Assembly: GCA_021234155.1 (NCBI GenBank)
Contig: JAJEKV010000163.1
Coordinates: 807,642 to 871,641 of the forward strand
Source of the DNA: Isoetes taiwanensis
Taxonomy: Eukaryota; Streptophyta; Lycopodiopsida; Isoetales; Isoetaceae
Direction: 5' to 3'
DNA: 64,000 bases
Below, one piece after another: positions 1 to 11,312 of this stretch. Below the pieces are notes generated by a model that was not told the DNA's origin, ran no database searches, and saw nothing but the letters and a program-made list of their open reading frames with translations. How positions within the stretch are numbered: position 1 is the first letter of the stretch; every line of letters starts with the position of its first letter. The translations under genes were made by a program, and so were the position numbers.

Positions 1-1010
1 CCGTTCGCCAAGTCCACCACCATAGCGACCACGAACCGGGCCCGTGCACGCACAAAGGAGGCACCATTCTAAACGTCGTCGAAGTTCCTCTAGGGATAGT
101 GACACCTCCTCACAATCAGCCATACGTGTCCTCCGAAGTCGTTCAGTATCATCTGGTGACCATGCAAAGCGCCGGGACAAGGAGTACAGTAAGGCGGTTG
201 ATCTGACCATAACTAGTATATGGAAAAATAGGAAGGCTGGCCCGGTTTGATGGAAAATCTAGAAGCGGACTGAATCTGAGGGGAGTCCTGGTTGGGACGA
301 GATGAAAGAGTTTGGGAAAATCCTATGGTATGAGAAAAGGATCTGGGAAGGTTGCCACCACAAACCTTAGGGAGCTGCCCGTATTTGGTGGAAGGGCTAT
401 GCGAGCCAACATCACGGGCGAGGGAGTGCATGCAAGTTCAAAAAGTTTGCCAAAGCCTTTAAGTCGCATTACATGCCTCGTGCGCACAAATGCCATGATT
501 CAAACTTTTTACGGTTGGAGCAAAAAGTATGTCGGTTCAGCCTACACGATGAATTCATGCTTTGAGGCTATATGTGAATTATGAATGAAAAGAGGGCGGT
601 GGAGGGTTATATTGAAGGGCTAGCCCCCTCAATTAAACGAATGGTTAAGGCCATAGACCCCAAGTCGATTCGCGGTGAGGCTAAGGCATTGAGCCTTGAA
701 GAGGACACGCCATGAAGCCCGATTACCAACGCTTGACACCTTACTCCCAGCCACACCTTTTAAGGGCGATTCATTTGAGTCAGGGACCCTCTCAGTGAGA
801 ACTCTAACAACCCCGCCGAGAAAGGAAAGTCTCCTTACGTGCAGATAAATCGAACAATGTCGGAAGGAAGTTTGGAACCTCTTACAGTCCATTCCCAAAG
901 AGGCCGAGAGCAGCTCGTAGAGATAAGGCATGCTACAGGGTGTATGCGGCCGGGCACTTCATGCGAATTGTCCTTATGTCCACCTTGTTGCCTACCGCCA
1001 TGGCAGACCT
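1..1010 (+). pseudogene. gag: Ty3/gypsy chromovirus gag, broken
   Basis: This is the 5'-truncated capsid gene of the outer Ty3/gypsy element; the 5' LTR lies outside the window. A gag-like stretch reads from ATG 581 (MNEKRAVEGYIEGLAPSIKR) to a stop at 713-715, and the weaker sequence before it (about 312-580) runs in another frame. A zinc-knuckle relic at 931-972 keeps Cys-Tyr and Gly-His-Phe, but its second and last cysteines are lost. Several frame changes interrupt it, so it cannot make a nucleocapsid. It is followed directly by protease in the same direction, as in a normal gag-pol. The assignment rests on order and motifs; gag alone would be weak evidence. Confidence 0.7.
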
Positions 1011-1029
1011 CGATTGGGATGACCTCGAG

Positions 1030-1655
1030 TCCACTCTACCTGTCGAGGAGGAGGCTCCCAAATACATTCACGGTGAGTCCCATATCCTTGCAGCCATTGA
1101 AACCGGCAATGCTGAAAGTCAATCTGCCATTATTTCCACCATAGGTCAAGTAGGCGACAAACCTTTCATATTTCGATGGATCTGGTAGTACACATAATTT
1201 TGCTTCTCCTAGAATGGCTCGTATTGTGGCTTGAAACTTTGAGATCACGACCGAAGCCCGTTACTTTAGCCAGCGGCAAGATCAGACACACTCATGGCGT
1301 CGCATTAACCTTAAGATGTAGTTGCGGGTGCACGGTTGCCTTGGGTGCCGAGATAATGGATATTGGCAAATATGATCTTATTGTTGGTATGGAATTCTTG
1401 GCATCTGCAAAAGCCAATATAGGCGAGAAGCGGAAGTTACCTTCAACAGCTAACGGAGCCAGCGTGACTATAAAAGGTGATCCATTCAACCCTATTATGC
1501 GATCTATGTCCATCAGGCGGTTAGAAAAAGCTATCACCAAGAGGATAAGCTCCTCTGCGTCATTAGACTTGCCTCCATTGAGTCGGATGCTAGCGAAGCA
1601 AGTAGTTGATACCTTGCCGGAGGGGATTGCTAATCTTCTCCAGGGAATTTAGCGA
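1030..1655 (+). pseudogene. Ty3/gypsy aspartic protease region, broken
   Basis: This part of the gypsy polyprotein would cut Gag-Pol into mature proteins. The best stretch, about 1293-1490, contains LRCSCGCTVALGAEIMDIG and DLIVGMEFLASAKANI, the conserved C-terminal half of a plant Ty3/gypsy retropepsin (the ...DLILGMDWL... block). The N-terminal Asp-Ser/Thr-Gly loop expected near 1170-1200 falls in a frame-shifted stretch (the open frame ends at 1186-1188) and is not readable, so the enzyme is dead as written. It sits between the gag zinc knuckle and RT. Confidence 0.75.
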
Positions 1656-1859
1656 TCTTTTTCGGATGAGATCGAAACTTCCACCCTTTTAGAGGGTAGA
1701 ATGCGAAATAGCTTTGGAACCAGGTACTAAGCCTACCAAGTAAGGCCCGTCTGTAGTATGAGTCCCCCGAGTTGGCGAGCTTAGAAGCAACTTCGGGAGT
1801 TATTAAATCTAGGTTTCATTGGCCTAGTGTTTTTTGCCTTTTTGGCCCCTATCCTTTTG

Positions 1860-2560
1860 TTAGAAAAAGGATGGCTCCTTGAGGATGTGTATTGATTATA
1901 GGCAGCTCAATAAACATACCATCAAGAACGCTATGCTTTACCTAAGCGGACGAACTTATGGACCAGTTGCAAGGGGCCAAGTATTTCTCAAAAAGATTGA
2001 CTTACGCTCCGGATACCATCGAGATAAAATTAAGGAGGAGGACATTCATAAATCTGCCTTTTCGCACTAGATATGGGCATTATGAGTTTACCGTTATGCC
2101 TTTTGGATTAACTAATGCCCCCATAACTTTTATGCGGTTAATGAATGATGTCTTCGACAATACTTGGATGATTTTGTTGTTATTTTCTTTGGCGACATTC
2201 TCATCTATAGTAAGACCACGGAGGAGCATGAGAAACATCTTGGTTGGCCCTAGAAAGTTAAGGCGTCACTAACTCTTTGCCAAGTTCTCTAAGTGCAAGT
2301 TTGCCACTCAAAGGTGGATTATTTGGGACATGTCATTTCAGCCAGAGAGGAATTGCTACCGATCCGGCAAAGATAGAGGCTGTGAAGGATTGGCCCATTC
2401 CGTGAAATGTCTCGGAGGTCGAAGTTTCTTAGGATTGGCGAGGATATTATCGAAAATTTGTTAAGGATTTTGCAAAGATTGCCGCACCCCTTTACCGATC
2501 TCACAAAGCATGACAAGGTAAAAGGATTGGATTGAGCATTGGAAAGCAAAGGTCGAGGGA
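1860..2560 (+). pseudogene. Ty3/gypsy reverse transcriptase, broken
   Basis: This is the reverse transcriptase of the chromovirus, which would copy element RNA into DNA in the cytoplasmic particle. Family blocks appear in order across frames: DYRQLNKHTIKNA near 1888, MPFGLTNAP near 2096, then the catalytic box and [15 protein letters not shown] near 2190-2245, LGHVIS, and YYRKFVKDFAKIAAPL near 2447-2494. At least three frame changes interrupt it. The catalytic box at about 2188-2199 reads FGDI where the family has FDDI, so one catalytic Asp is replaced by Gly. This could be a real mutation or a base error. The match to plant Ty3/gypsy RT is unmistakable. Confidence 0.9.
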
Positions 2561-2731
2561 AGTTTTGAAGCTTAAGGATGCTTTAACGTCAGCACCAGTC
2601 CTCACATTGCCCGACCCTAAAAAGGATAAACTAGTGGCAGCGGATGCGATAAAATTGTTACCGGTGGATTCCTAATGCGAGGGGGAGGGTTATTGCCTAT
2701 GATTCAAAGAAAATGAAGCGAGGCGGAGACG
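2560..2731 (+). pseudogene. Ty3/gypsy RNase H, first part (split by insertion)
   Basis: This is the start of the RNase H domain, which removes RNA from the RNA:DNA hybrid. TSAPVLTLPDPKKDK near 2586 and AYDSKKMKR near 2695 are family blocks. The reading is then cut at 2736, where a tandem LTR array begins, and resumes 8.6 kb downstream at 11313. The flanking duplication GCGAT marks the cut. Frames already shift within this short piece. Confidence 0.85.
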
Positions 2732-2736
2732 GCGAT
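2732..2736. repeat. Target site duplication GCGAT (left)
   Basis: GCGAT directly precedes the first LTR (TGATATGG...). The identical GCGAT at 11308-11312 follows the last LTR. Five base pairs is the usual TSD length for LTR retroelements. Confidence 0.9.
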
Positions 2737-3365
2737 TGATATGGTGCTTTCGGGAGTGGCTTTACATGGAACAATATTTATTGATATGATCAAGTAAAAA
2801 GCCATCTAGTATATCTAAGCTTGCTATTATCAAAGGGAGAGCTAAAAATAAACCTTGACCTTTATTTAGAAGCAAAAAGGCAAAAAAAAGGTGTTGTTAC
2901 CTATAAATAGAAGGACAACTTTGAGACGTGATATCTCCGCGATCACAACTCAGAAATTGGCGATCCTTACCTTGTTGGAAAGCCCTTGAAGTCTAGTTTT
3001 CAGATTAGGCATAGTTGCCTATAGATTCCTTACGGTTTTGAAAGTTATGCCCAGAAAGATGCATAGGGGTATAAGTTTGATTGCACAACTAGATCTGCTT
3101 CTTCCTATGTTGATGATGAGCCTAGCCTTACCTTCTAGTATCTTCTCTTGTTTCTTGCTTGATCATATCATTAGAAGGAGTTCATGTAACACCAGTGGTT
3201 GGTGGCTAGAAAGAGTTTGTTCTTATACAGTCTTGCGGAGTAGCTTGACTTGGTGATATCTCTTCTAGTTGGTCAGGTTGGGTGGTAAAACGAAAGGTTA
3301 CCTCGTGGTATTTTGCTTTCTAATAAGTTGATGAATTTGCAGGTTGAATAGAGCATTAAGTAACA
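2737..3365 (+). repeat. Array LTR 1
   Basis: First LTR, 629 bp, TGATATGGTGC... to CA. It follows the GCGAT duplication and is followed by the primer-binding site at 3368. It ends ..ATTAAGTAACA where most copies have ..ATTCGTAACA. Confidence 0.9.
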
Positions 3366-4318
3366 ATTGGTATCGAGCCCAGTTCGGTCTTTACAGTGAG
3401 CTGTGGGTGATGGAAGGCGTTGGAAATTTAAGTGGCTAAACAAAGACAAGAGGTCCAAGAGGGGTAAATTGCAAATAGGTTACCTCTTGTGCGGTATGAA
3501 ATTGATGTTTAGGGATTGTGATTAGAGTCGTTAGATATTTCTTATTGCATCCTTATGGTTGAGGTTGGTGCCTCAAGGTTGGAAAGAGTTGGTGCTCTTG
3601 ACCAAGTGATTGGAATGAGCATATGCCAGGTCCACGATTGGAATGAGCGGATGCCATGTCCAAGAGATTGGAATGAGTTGGTGCTCATGTCCATGTGAAT
3701 AGAATGTTTGTTATTTCGATGTTTGAGGTCTTACGGTTGGTCTTTGGAGATTGCAAACTGGAATGGAGATTGGTTAGAAGTTGGTGCTTCTGGTGGAGGT
3801 TAGTAAACATTTTGTTGAGACAAATTAAGTTGATGTTCAATTTGTAGTTTTTGGAGACCTTCTCGAGGAAATAAGTTTATTCTTGAGAATGGAAGGGGAA
3901 AATAGAATGATGATGTTTAATTTGAAGAACTAGAAAGGGCTGGGAATGCCATGACTGTTCAAGTGAGGGACGCCTACTTGATGGATCAGTATGGAGATTT
4001 TTCTGTCCAAGCGTGGACCCTGCCTTGGAGGATCAGAAAAAGAACATTCCTAGGAGGACAAGATTGGTCCCAAGAAGAGAAAGACTAATATGCTTTTCAG
4101 AAATTGATTGAAGATCAATTTTGAAAACGGAGGTTTGATGGTTTTCTTTCAGGTTTAATGGTGATCGAATACGATCAGTCTTGAGTCGGAAAGGAAAGAA
4201 AATTGTTTCCGCAAGAAGGCAGATGATCGAGGGCGATCGGTCTTGAGAGGCGGGAAGGAATTGTTAAGACATAAAGGCGGAATGATCGAGGACGATCGGT
4301 CTTGACAAGGGAAGGAAT
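3366..4318 (+). repeat. Array internal region 1
   Basis: Non-coding internal region of 953 bp. It holds short direct repeats of the type GATTGGAATGAGCGGATGCC around 3607-3700. Near its end are three copies of a roughly 50-bp motif containing GATCGAGGACGATCGGTCTT (about 4140-4310), directly before the polypurine tract. Confidence 0.85.
3368..3380 (+). promoter_or_regulatory. Primer-binding site of array unit 1
   Basis: TGGTATCGAGCCC lies two bases after the LTR. It matches the complement of the 3' end of plant initiator-Met tRNA (TGGTATCAGAGCC) except for one missing A. The same variant follows LTRs 2-5 (4945, 6532, 8123, 9714) with small downstream differences, so it is a family trait. Confidence 0.85.
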
Positions 4319-4942
4319 TGATATGGTGCTTTCGGGGAGTGGCCTTACATGGAACAATATTTATTGATATGATCAAGTAAGAAAGCCATCTAGTATATCT
4401 AAGCCTTATTATTATCAAAGGGAGAGCTAAAAAATAAACCTTGACCTTTATTTAGAAGCAAAAAGGCAAAAAAGGTGTTGTTACCTATAAATAAAAGGAC
4501 AACTTTGAGACGTGATATCTCATGACCACAACTCGAGAAATCGGGTGATCCTTACCTTGCTGGAAAGCCCTTGAAGTCTAGTTTCCAGATTAGCATGGTT
4601 GCCTATAGATTCCTTACGGTTTGAAAGTTATGCCCAGAAAGGTGCATAGGGGTATAAGTTGACTGCACAACTAGATCTGCTTCTTCCTATGTTGATGATG
4701 TGCCTAGCCTTACCTTCTAGTATCTTCTCTTGTTCCTTGCTTGATCATATCATTAGAAGGAGTTCATGTAACACCAGTGGTTGGTGGCTAGAAAGAGTTT
4801 GTTCTTATACAGTCTTGCGGAGTAGCTTGACTTGGTGATATCTCTTCTAGTTGGTCCGGTTGGGTGGTAAAACGAGTACCCTGTGGTATTTTGCTTTCTA
4901 ATAAGTTGATGAATTTGCAGGTTGAATAGAGCATTCGTAACA
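4319..4942 (+). repeat. Array LTR 2
   Basis: 624-bp LTR with the same ends as LTR 1; followed by internal region 2 (4943-5905). Confidence 0.9.
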
Positions 4943-5905
4943 ATTGGTATCGAGCCCGGTTCGGTCTTTACCGGTGAGTCACTGTGGTGATGGAAGGCGT
5001 TGGAAATTTAAGTGGCTAAACAGCACAAGAGGTCCAAGAGGGGTAAATTGCAAATAGGTTACCTCTTGTCTGGTATGAAATTGATGTTTAGGGATTGTGA
5101 TTAGAGTCGTTAGATATTTCTTATTGCATCCTTATGGTTGAGGTTGGTGCCTCAAGGTTGGAAAGAGTTGGTGCTCTTGACCAAGTGATTGGAATGGCGT
5201 ATGCAGTCCACGATTGGAATGAGGATGCCATGTCAAGAGATTGGAATGAGTTGGTGCTCATGTCCATGTGAATAGAATGTTTGTTATTCTGATGTTCGCA
5301 GTCTTACGGTTGGTCTTTGGAGATTGCAAACTGGAATGGAGATTGGTTAGAAGTTGGTGCTTCTGGTGGAGGTTAGTAAACATTTTGTTGAGACAAATTA
5401 AGTTGATGTTCAATTTGTAGTTTTTGGAGACCTTCTCGAGGAAATAAGTTTATTCTTGAGAATGGAAGGGGAAAATATCTTTTTTGTTCAAGTTGAATGA
5501 TGATGTTTAACTTGAAGAAGCTGAAGAAAATTTGGGAATGCCATATTTGTTCAAGTGAGGGGCGCCTACTTGATGGATCAGTATGGAGATTTTTCTGTCC
5601 AAGCGTGGACCCTGCCTTGGAGGATCAGAAAAAGAACATTCCTAGGAGGACAAGATTGGTCCCAAGAAGAGAAAGACTAATATGCTTTTCAGAAATTGAT
5701 TGAAGATCAATTTTGAAAACGGAGGTTTGATGGTTTTCTTTCAGGTTTAATGGTGATCGAATACGATCAGTCTTGAGTCGGAAAGGAAAGAAAATTGTTT
5801 CCGCAAGACAGATGATCGAGGACGATCAGTCTTGAGACGGGAAGGAATTGTTAAGACCCGCAAGGCAGATGATCGAGGACGATCAGTCTTGACAAGGGAA
5901 GGAAT
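4943..5905 (+). repeat. Array internal region 2
   Basis: 963 bp. Primer-binding site at its start; triplicated GATCGAGGACGATC motif and purine tract at its end. Short open frames here are not conserved between copies. Confidence 0.85.
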
Positions 5906-6529
5906 TGATATGGTGCTCGGGGGAGTGGCCTTACATGGAACAATATTTATTGATATGATCAAGTAAGAAAGCCATCTAGTATATCTAAGCCTTGCTATTA
6001 TCAAAGGGAGAGCTAAAAATAAACCTTGACCTTTATTTAGAAGCAAAAAGGCAAAAAAAGGTGTTGTTACCTATAAATAAAAGGACAACTTTGAGACGTG
6101 ATATCTCACGACCACAACTCAGAAATCGTGATCCTTACCTTGCTGGAAAGCCCTTGAAGTCTAGTTTCCAGATTAGCATGGTTGCCTATAGATTCCTTAC
6201 GGTTTGAAAGTTATGCCCAGAAAGGTGCATAGGGGTATAAGTTGACTGCACAACTAGATCTGCTTCTTCCTATGTTGATGATGTGCCTAGCCTTACCTTC
6301 TAGTATCTTCTCTTGTTCCTTGCTTGATCATATCATTAGAAGGAGTTCATGTAACACCAGTGGTTGGTGGCTAGAAAGAGTTTGTTCTTATACTGAGGTC
6401 TTCTTGGAGTAGCTTGACTTGGTGATATCTCTTCTAGTTGGTCCGGTTGGGTGGTAAAACGAGTACCCTGTGGTATTTTGCTTTCTAATAAGTTGATGAA
6501 TTTGCAGGTTGAATAGAGCATTCGTAACA
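5906..6529 (+). repeat. Array LTR 3
   Basis: 624-bp LTR, TGATATGGTGC... to ..CGTAACA; followed by internal region 3 (6530-7498). Confidence 0.9.
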
Positions 6530-7498
6530 ATTGGTATCGAGCCGATTCGGTCTTTACCGGTAGCGAGCTGTGTGGGTGATGGAAGGCGTTGGAAATTTAA
6601 GTGGCTAAACAGCACAAGAGGTCCAAGAGGGGTAAATTGCAAATAGGTTACCTCTTGTCTGGTATGAAATTGATGTTTAGGGATTGTGATTAGAGTCGTT
6701 AGATATTTCTTATTGCATCCTTATGGTTGAGGTTGGTGCCTCAAGGTTGGAAAGAGTTGGTGCTCTTGACCAAGTGATTGGAATGAGCGTATGCCAGGTC
6801 CACGATTGGAATGAGCGGATGCCATGTCCAAGAGATTGGAATGAGTTGGTGCTCATGTCCATGTGAATAGAATGTTTGTTATTCCTGATGTTCGCAGGTC
6901 TTCTGGTTGGTGCTGGAGATTGCAAACTGGAATGGAGATTGGTTAGAAGTTGGTGCTTCTGGTGGAGGTTAGTAAACATTTTGTTGAGACAAATTAAGTT
7001 GATGTTCAATTTGTAGTTTTGGAGACCTTCTCGAGGAAATAAGTTTATTCTTGAGAATGGAAGGGGAAAATATCTTTTTGTTCAAGTTGAATGATGATGT
7101 TTAACTTGAAGAAGCTGAAAAAAATTTGGGAATGCCATGGTATTTCAAGTGAGGGGCCTACTTGATGGATCAGTATGGAGATTTTTCTGTCCAAGCGTGG
7201 ACCCTGCCTTGGAGGATCAGAAAAAGAACATTCCTAGGAGGACAAGATTGGTCCCAAGAAGAGAAAGACTAATATGCTTTTAGGAAATTGATTGAAGATC
7301 AATTTTGAAAAACGGAGGTTTGATGGTTTTCTTTCGGGTTTAATGGTGATCGAATACGATCAGTCTTGAGTCGAAAAGGAAAGAAAATTGTTTCCATAAG
7401 ACAGATGATCGGGGCGGTCGGTCTTGAGACAGGGAAGGAATTGTTAAGACCCAGAAGGCGAGATGATCGGGGCGATCGGTCTTGACAAGGGAAGGAAT
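6530..7498 (+). repeat. Array internal region 3
   Basis: 969 bp with the same layout as the other internal regions. Differences from them cluster in short C/G-rich spots. Confidence 0.85.
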
Positions 7499-8120
7499 TG
7501 ATATGGTGCTGGGGGAGTGGCCTTACATGGAACAATATTTATTGATATGATCAAGTAAGAAAGCCATCTAGTATATCTAAGCCTTGCTATTATCAAAGGG
7601 AGAGCTAAAATAAACCTTGACCTTTATTTAGAAGCAAAAGGCAAAAAAAAGGTGTTGTTACCTATAAATAAAAGGACAACTTTGAGACGTGATATCTCAT
7701 GACCACAACTCAGAAATCGGGTGATCCTTACCTTGCTGGAAAGCCCTTGAAGTCTAGTTTCCAGATTAGCATGGTTGCCTATAGATTCCTTACGGTTTGA
7801 AAGTTATGCCCAGAAAGGTGCATAGGGGTATAAGTTGACCGCACAACTAGATGCTTCTTCCTATGTTGATGATGTGCCTAGCCTTACCTTCTAGTATCTT
7901 CTCTTGTTCCTTGCTTGATCATATCATTAGAAGGAGTTCATGTAACACCGAAGTGGTTGGTGGCTAGAAAGAGTTTGTTCTTATACTGGGTCTTGCGGAG
8001 TAGCTTGACTTGGTGATATCTCTTCTAGTTGGTCCGGTTGGGTGGTAAACGAAGGTACCTGTGGTATTTTGCTTTCTAATAAGTTGATGAATTTGCAGGT
8101 TGAATAGAGCATTCAGAACA
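7499..8120 (+). repeat. Array LTR 4
   Basis: 622-bp LTR, ending ..CAGAACA; followed by internal region 4 (8121-9087). Confidence 0.9.
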
Positions 8121-9087
8121 ATTGGTATCGAGCCCAGTTCGGTCTTTACCGGTGAGTCGTGGGTGATGGAAGGCGTTGGAAATTTAAGTGGCTAAATGAA
8201 GACAAGAGGTCCAAGAGGGTAAATTGCAAATAGGTTACCTCTTATGCGGTATGAAATTGATGTTTAGGGATTGTGATTAGAGTCGTTAGATATTTCTTAT
8301 TGCATCCTTATGGTTGAGGTTGGTGCCTCAAGGTTGGAAAGAGTTGGTGCTCTTGACCAAGTGATTGGAATGAGCGTATGCCAGTCCACGATTGGAATGG
8401 CGGATGCCATGTCCAAGAGATTGGAATGAGTTGGTGCTCATGTCCATGTGAATAGAATGTTTGTTATTCCCGATGTTCGCAGGTCTTACGGTTGGTCTTT
8501 GGAGATTGCTGGTTGGAATGAAGATTGGTTAGAAGTTGGTGCTTCTGGTGGAGGTTAGTAAACATTTTGTTGAGACAAATTAAGTTGATGTTCAATTTGT
8601 AGTTTTGGAGACCTTCTCGAGGAAATAAGTTTATTCTTGAGAATGGAAGGGAAAATATCTTTTTGTTCAAGTTGAATGATGATGTTTAACTTGAAGAATG
8701 GAAAGAATTTGGGAATGCCATGGTACATTCAAGTGAGGGACGCTACTTGATGGATCATTATGGAGATTTTTCTGTCCAAGCGTGGACCCTGCCTTGGAGG
8801 ATCAGAAAAAGAACATTCCTAGGAGGACAAGATTGGTCCCAAGAAGAGAAAGACTAATATGCTTTTCAGAAATTGATTGAAGATCCATTTTGAAAACGGA
8901 GGTTTGATGGTTTTCTTTCGGGTTTAATGGTGATCGAATCACGATCGGTCTTGAGTCGGAAAGGAAAGAAAATTGTTCCATAAGACGGATGATCGGAGGA
9001 CGATCGGGTCTTGAGGAGAGGAAGGAATTGTTAAGACCAAGAAGGCATGATGATCGAGGACGATCGGTCTTGACAAGGGGAAGGAAT
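8121..9087 (+). repeat. Array internal region 4
   Basis: 967 bp, same layout, non-coding. Confidence 0.85.
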
Positions 9088-9711
9088 TGATATGGTGCCG
9101 GGGAGTGGCCTTACATGGAACAATATTTATTGATATGATCAAGTAAGAAAGCCATCTAGTATATCTAAGCCTTTACTATTATCAAAGGAGAGCTAAAAAT
9201 AAACCTTGACCTTTATTTAGAAGCAAAAAGGCAAAAAAAAAAAGGTGTTGTTACCTATAAATAAAAGGACAACTTTGAGACGTGATATCTCATGACCACA
9301 ACTCGTAAATCGGGCGATCCTTACCTTGCTGGAAAGCCCTTGAAGTCTAGTTTCCAGATTAGCATGGTTGCCTATAGATTCCTTACGGTTTGAAAGTTAT
9401 GCCCAGAAAGGTGCATAGGGGTATAAGTTGACTGCACAACTAGATCTGCTTCTTCCTATGTTGATGATGTGCCTAGCCTTACCTTCTAGTATCTTCTCTT
9501 GTTCCTTGCTTGATCATATCATTAGAAGGAGTTCATGTAACACCAGTGGTTGGTGGCTAGAAAGAGTTTGTTCTTATGGGGTCTTATGAGTAGCTTGACT
9601 TGGTGATATCTCTTCTAGTTGGTGGGTTGGGTGGTAAAACGAAAGTACCACGTGGTATTTTGCTTTCTAATAAGTTGATGAATTTGCGGGTTGAATAGAG
9701 CATTCGTAACA
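9088..9711 (+). repeat. Array LTR 5
   Basis: 624-bp LTR, followed by internal region 5 (9712-10686). Confidence 0.9.
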
Positions 9712-10686
9712 ATTGGTATCGAGCCCGCCCGGTCTTTACCGTGAGTATTTGTGGGTGATGGAAGGCGTTGGAAATTTAAGTGGCTAAACAGCACAAGAGG
9801 TCCAAGAGGGGTAAATTGCAAATAGGTTACCTCTTGTCTGGTATGAAATTGATGTTTAGGGATTGTGATTAGAGTCGTTAGATATTTCTTATTGCATCCT
9901 TATGGTTGAGGTTGGTGCCTCAAGGTTGGAAAGAGTTGGTGCTCTTGACCAAGTGATTAGAATGAGCGTATGCCAGGTCCACGATTGGAATGAGCGGATG
10001 CCATGTCCAAGAGATTGGAATGAGTTGGTGCTCATGTCCATGTGAATAGAATGTTTGTTATTCCCGATGTTCGGCAGGTCTTCGATTTGGTCTTTGGAGA
10101 TTGCAAAACCGGAATGGAGATTGGTTAGAAGTTGGTGCTTCCGGTGGAGGTTAGTAAACATTTTGTTGAGACAAATTAAGTTGATGTTCAATTTGTAGTT
10201 TTTGGAGACCTTCTCGAGGGAAATAAGTTTATTCTTGAGAATGGAAGGGGAAAATATCTTTTGTTCAAGTTGAATGATGATGTTTAACTTGAAGAACTGA
10301 AGGAAAAGGGCTGGGAATGCCATATTTTTCAAGTGAGGGACGCCTACTTGATGGATCAAGATGGAGATTTTTTACGTCCAGCGTGGACCCCGCTTTTGGA
10401 GGATGAGGAAAAAGAACATTCCTAGGAGGACAAGATTGGTCCCAAGAAGAGAAAGACTAATATGCTTTTCGGAAATTGATTGAAGATCAATTTTGAAAAC
10501 GGAGGTTTGATGGTTTTCTTTCGGGTTTAATGGTGATGAACACGATCGGTCTTGAGTCGGAAAGGAAGAAAATTATTTCCAGAAGACGCATGATCGAGGA
10601 CGATCAGTCTTGAGGACGGAAGGAATTGTTAAGACCATAGAAAGCGCGTGATGATCGAGGACGTCGGTCTTGACAAGGGAAGGAAT
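9712..10686 (+). repeat. Array internal region 5
   Basis: 975 bp, the longest internal copy. The triplicated motif before the purine tract is present but more diverged than in copies 1-3. Confidence 0.85.
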
Positions 10687-11307
10687 TGATATGGTGCTTC
10701 GGGGAGTGGCCTTACATGGAACAATATTTATTGATATGATCAAGTAAGAAAGCCATCTAGTATATCTAAGCCTTGCTATTATCAAAGGAGAGCTAAAATA
10801 AACCTTGACCTTTATTTAGAAGCAAAAAGGCAAAAAAAGGTGTTGTTACCTATAAATAAAAGGACAACTTTGAGACGTGATATCTCCGCGACCACAACTC
10901 AGAAATCGGCGATCCTTACCTTGCTGGAAAGCCCTTGAAGTCTAGTTTCCAGATTAGCATGGTTGCCTATAGATTCCTTACGGTTTGAAAGTTATGCCCA
11001 GAAAGGTGCATAGGGGTATAAGTTGACTGCACAACTAGATCTGCTTCTTCCTATGTTGATGATGTGCCTAGCCTTACCTTCTAGTATCTTCTCTTGTTCC
11101 TTGCTTGATCATATCATTAGAAGGAGTTCATGTAACACCAGTGGTTGGTGGCTAGAAAGAGTTTGTTCTTATACGCCTTTAAGTGAGTAGCTTGACTTGG
11201 TGATATCTCTTCTAGTTGGTCCGGTTGGGTGGTAAAACGAGTACCCTGTGGTATTTTGCTTTCTAATAAGTTGATGAATTTGCAGGATGAATAGAGCATT
11301 CGTAACA
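10687..11307 (+). repeat. Array LTR 6 (terminal)
   Basis: 621-bp last LTR, ending ..CGTAACA at 11307. It is followed not by a primer-binding site but by GCGAT and then gypsy RNase H, so it is the true right end of the array. Confidence 0.92.
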
Positions 11308-11312
11308 GCGAT
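11308..11312. repeat. Target site duplication GCGAT (right)
   Basis: Exact copy of 2732-2736, directly after the last LTR. Confidence 0.9.

Larger units (their letters stand above)
2737..11307 (+). mobile_element. Tandem array of a non-coding LTR retroelement (6 LTRs, 5 internal regions)
   Basis: The same roughly 1.59-kb unit repeats head to tail: a 621-629 bp LTR starting TGATATGG and ending ..CGTAACA (or a close variant), then a 953-975 bp internal region. Each LTR that is followed by an internal region is followed by a primer-binding site TGGTATCGAGCC, apart from small changes, and each internal region ends in a purine tract AAGGGAAGGAAT. The order is LTR-int x5 then a final LTR, bounded by one pair of GCGAT duplications, so the whole array behaves as one insertion in the gypsy RNase H. 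No frame in the unit resembles a retroelement protein. By size and lack of coding it is TRIM/LARD-like and depends on another element's proteins. The direction follows the LTR-PBS-PPT order. All LTR-PBS-PPT junctions were read directly. Confidence 0.92.

Noticed and set aside
9889-10359. 156-codon minus-strand frame, with shorter versions in the other array units
   Set aside because: It is antisense to a non-coding internal region; length and phase change from copy to copy.
2737-11307. Array read as a satellite or CRISPR-like repeat
   Set aside because: Units are 1.59 kb with LTR ends, primer-binding sites, purine tracts and a TSD, which only an LTR retroelement explains.
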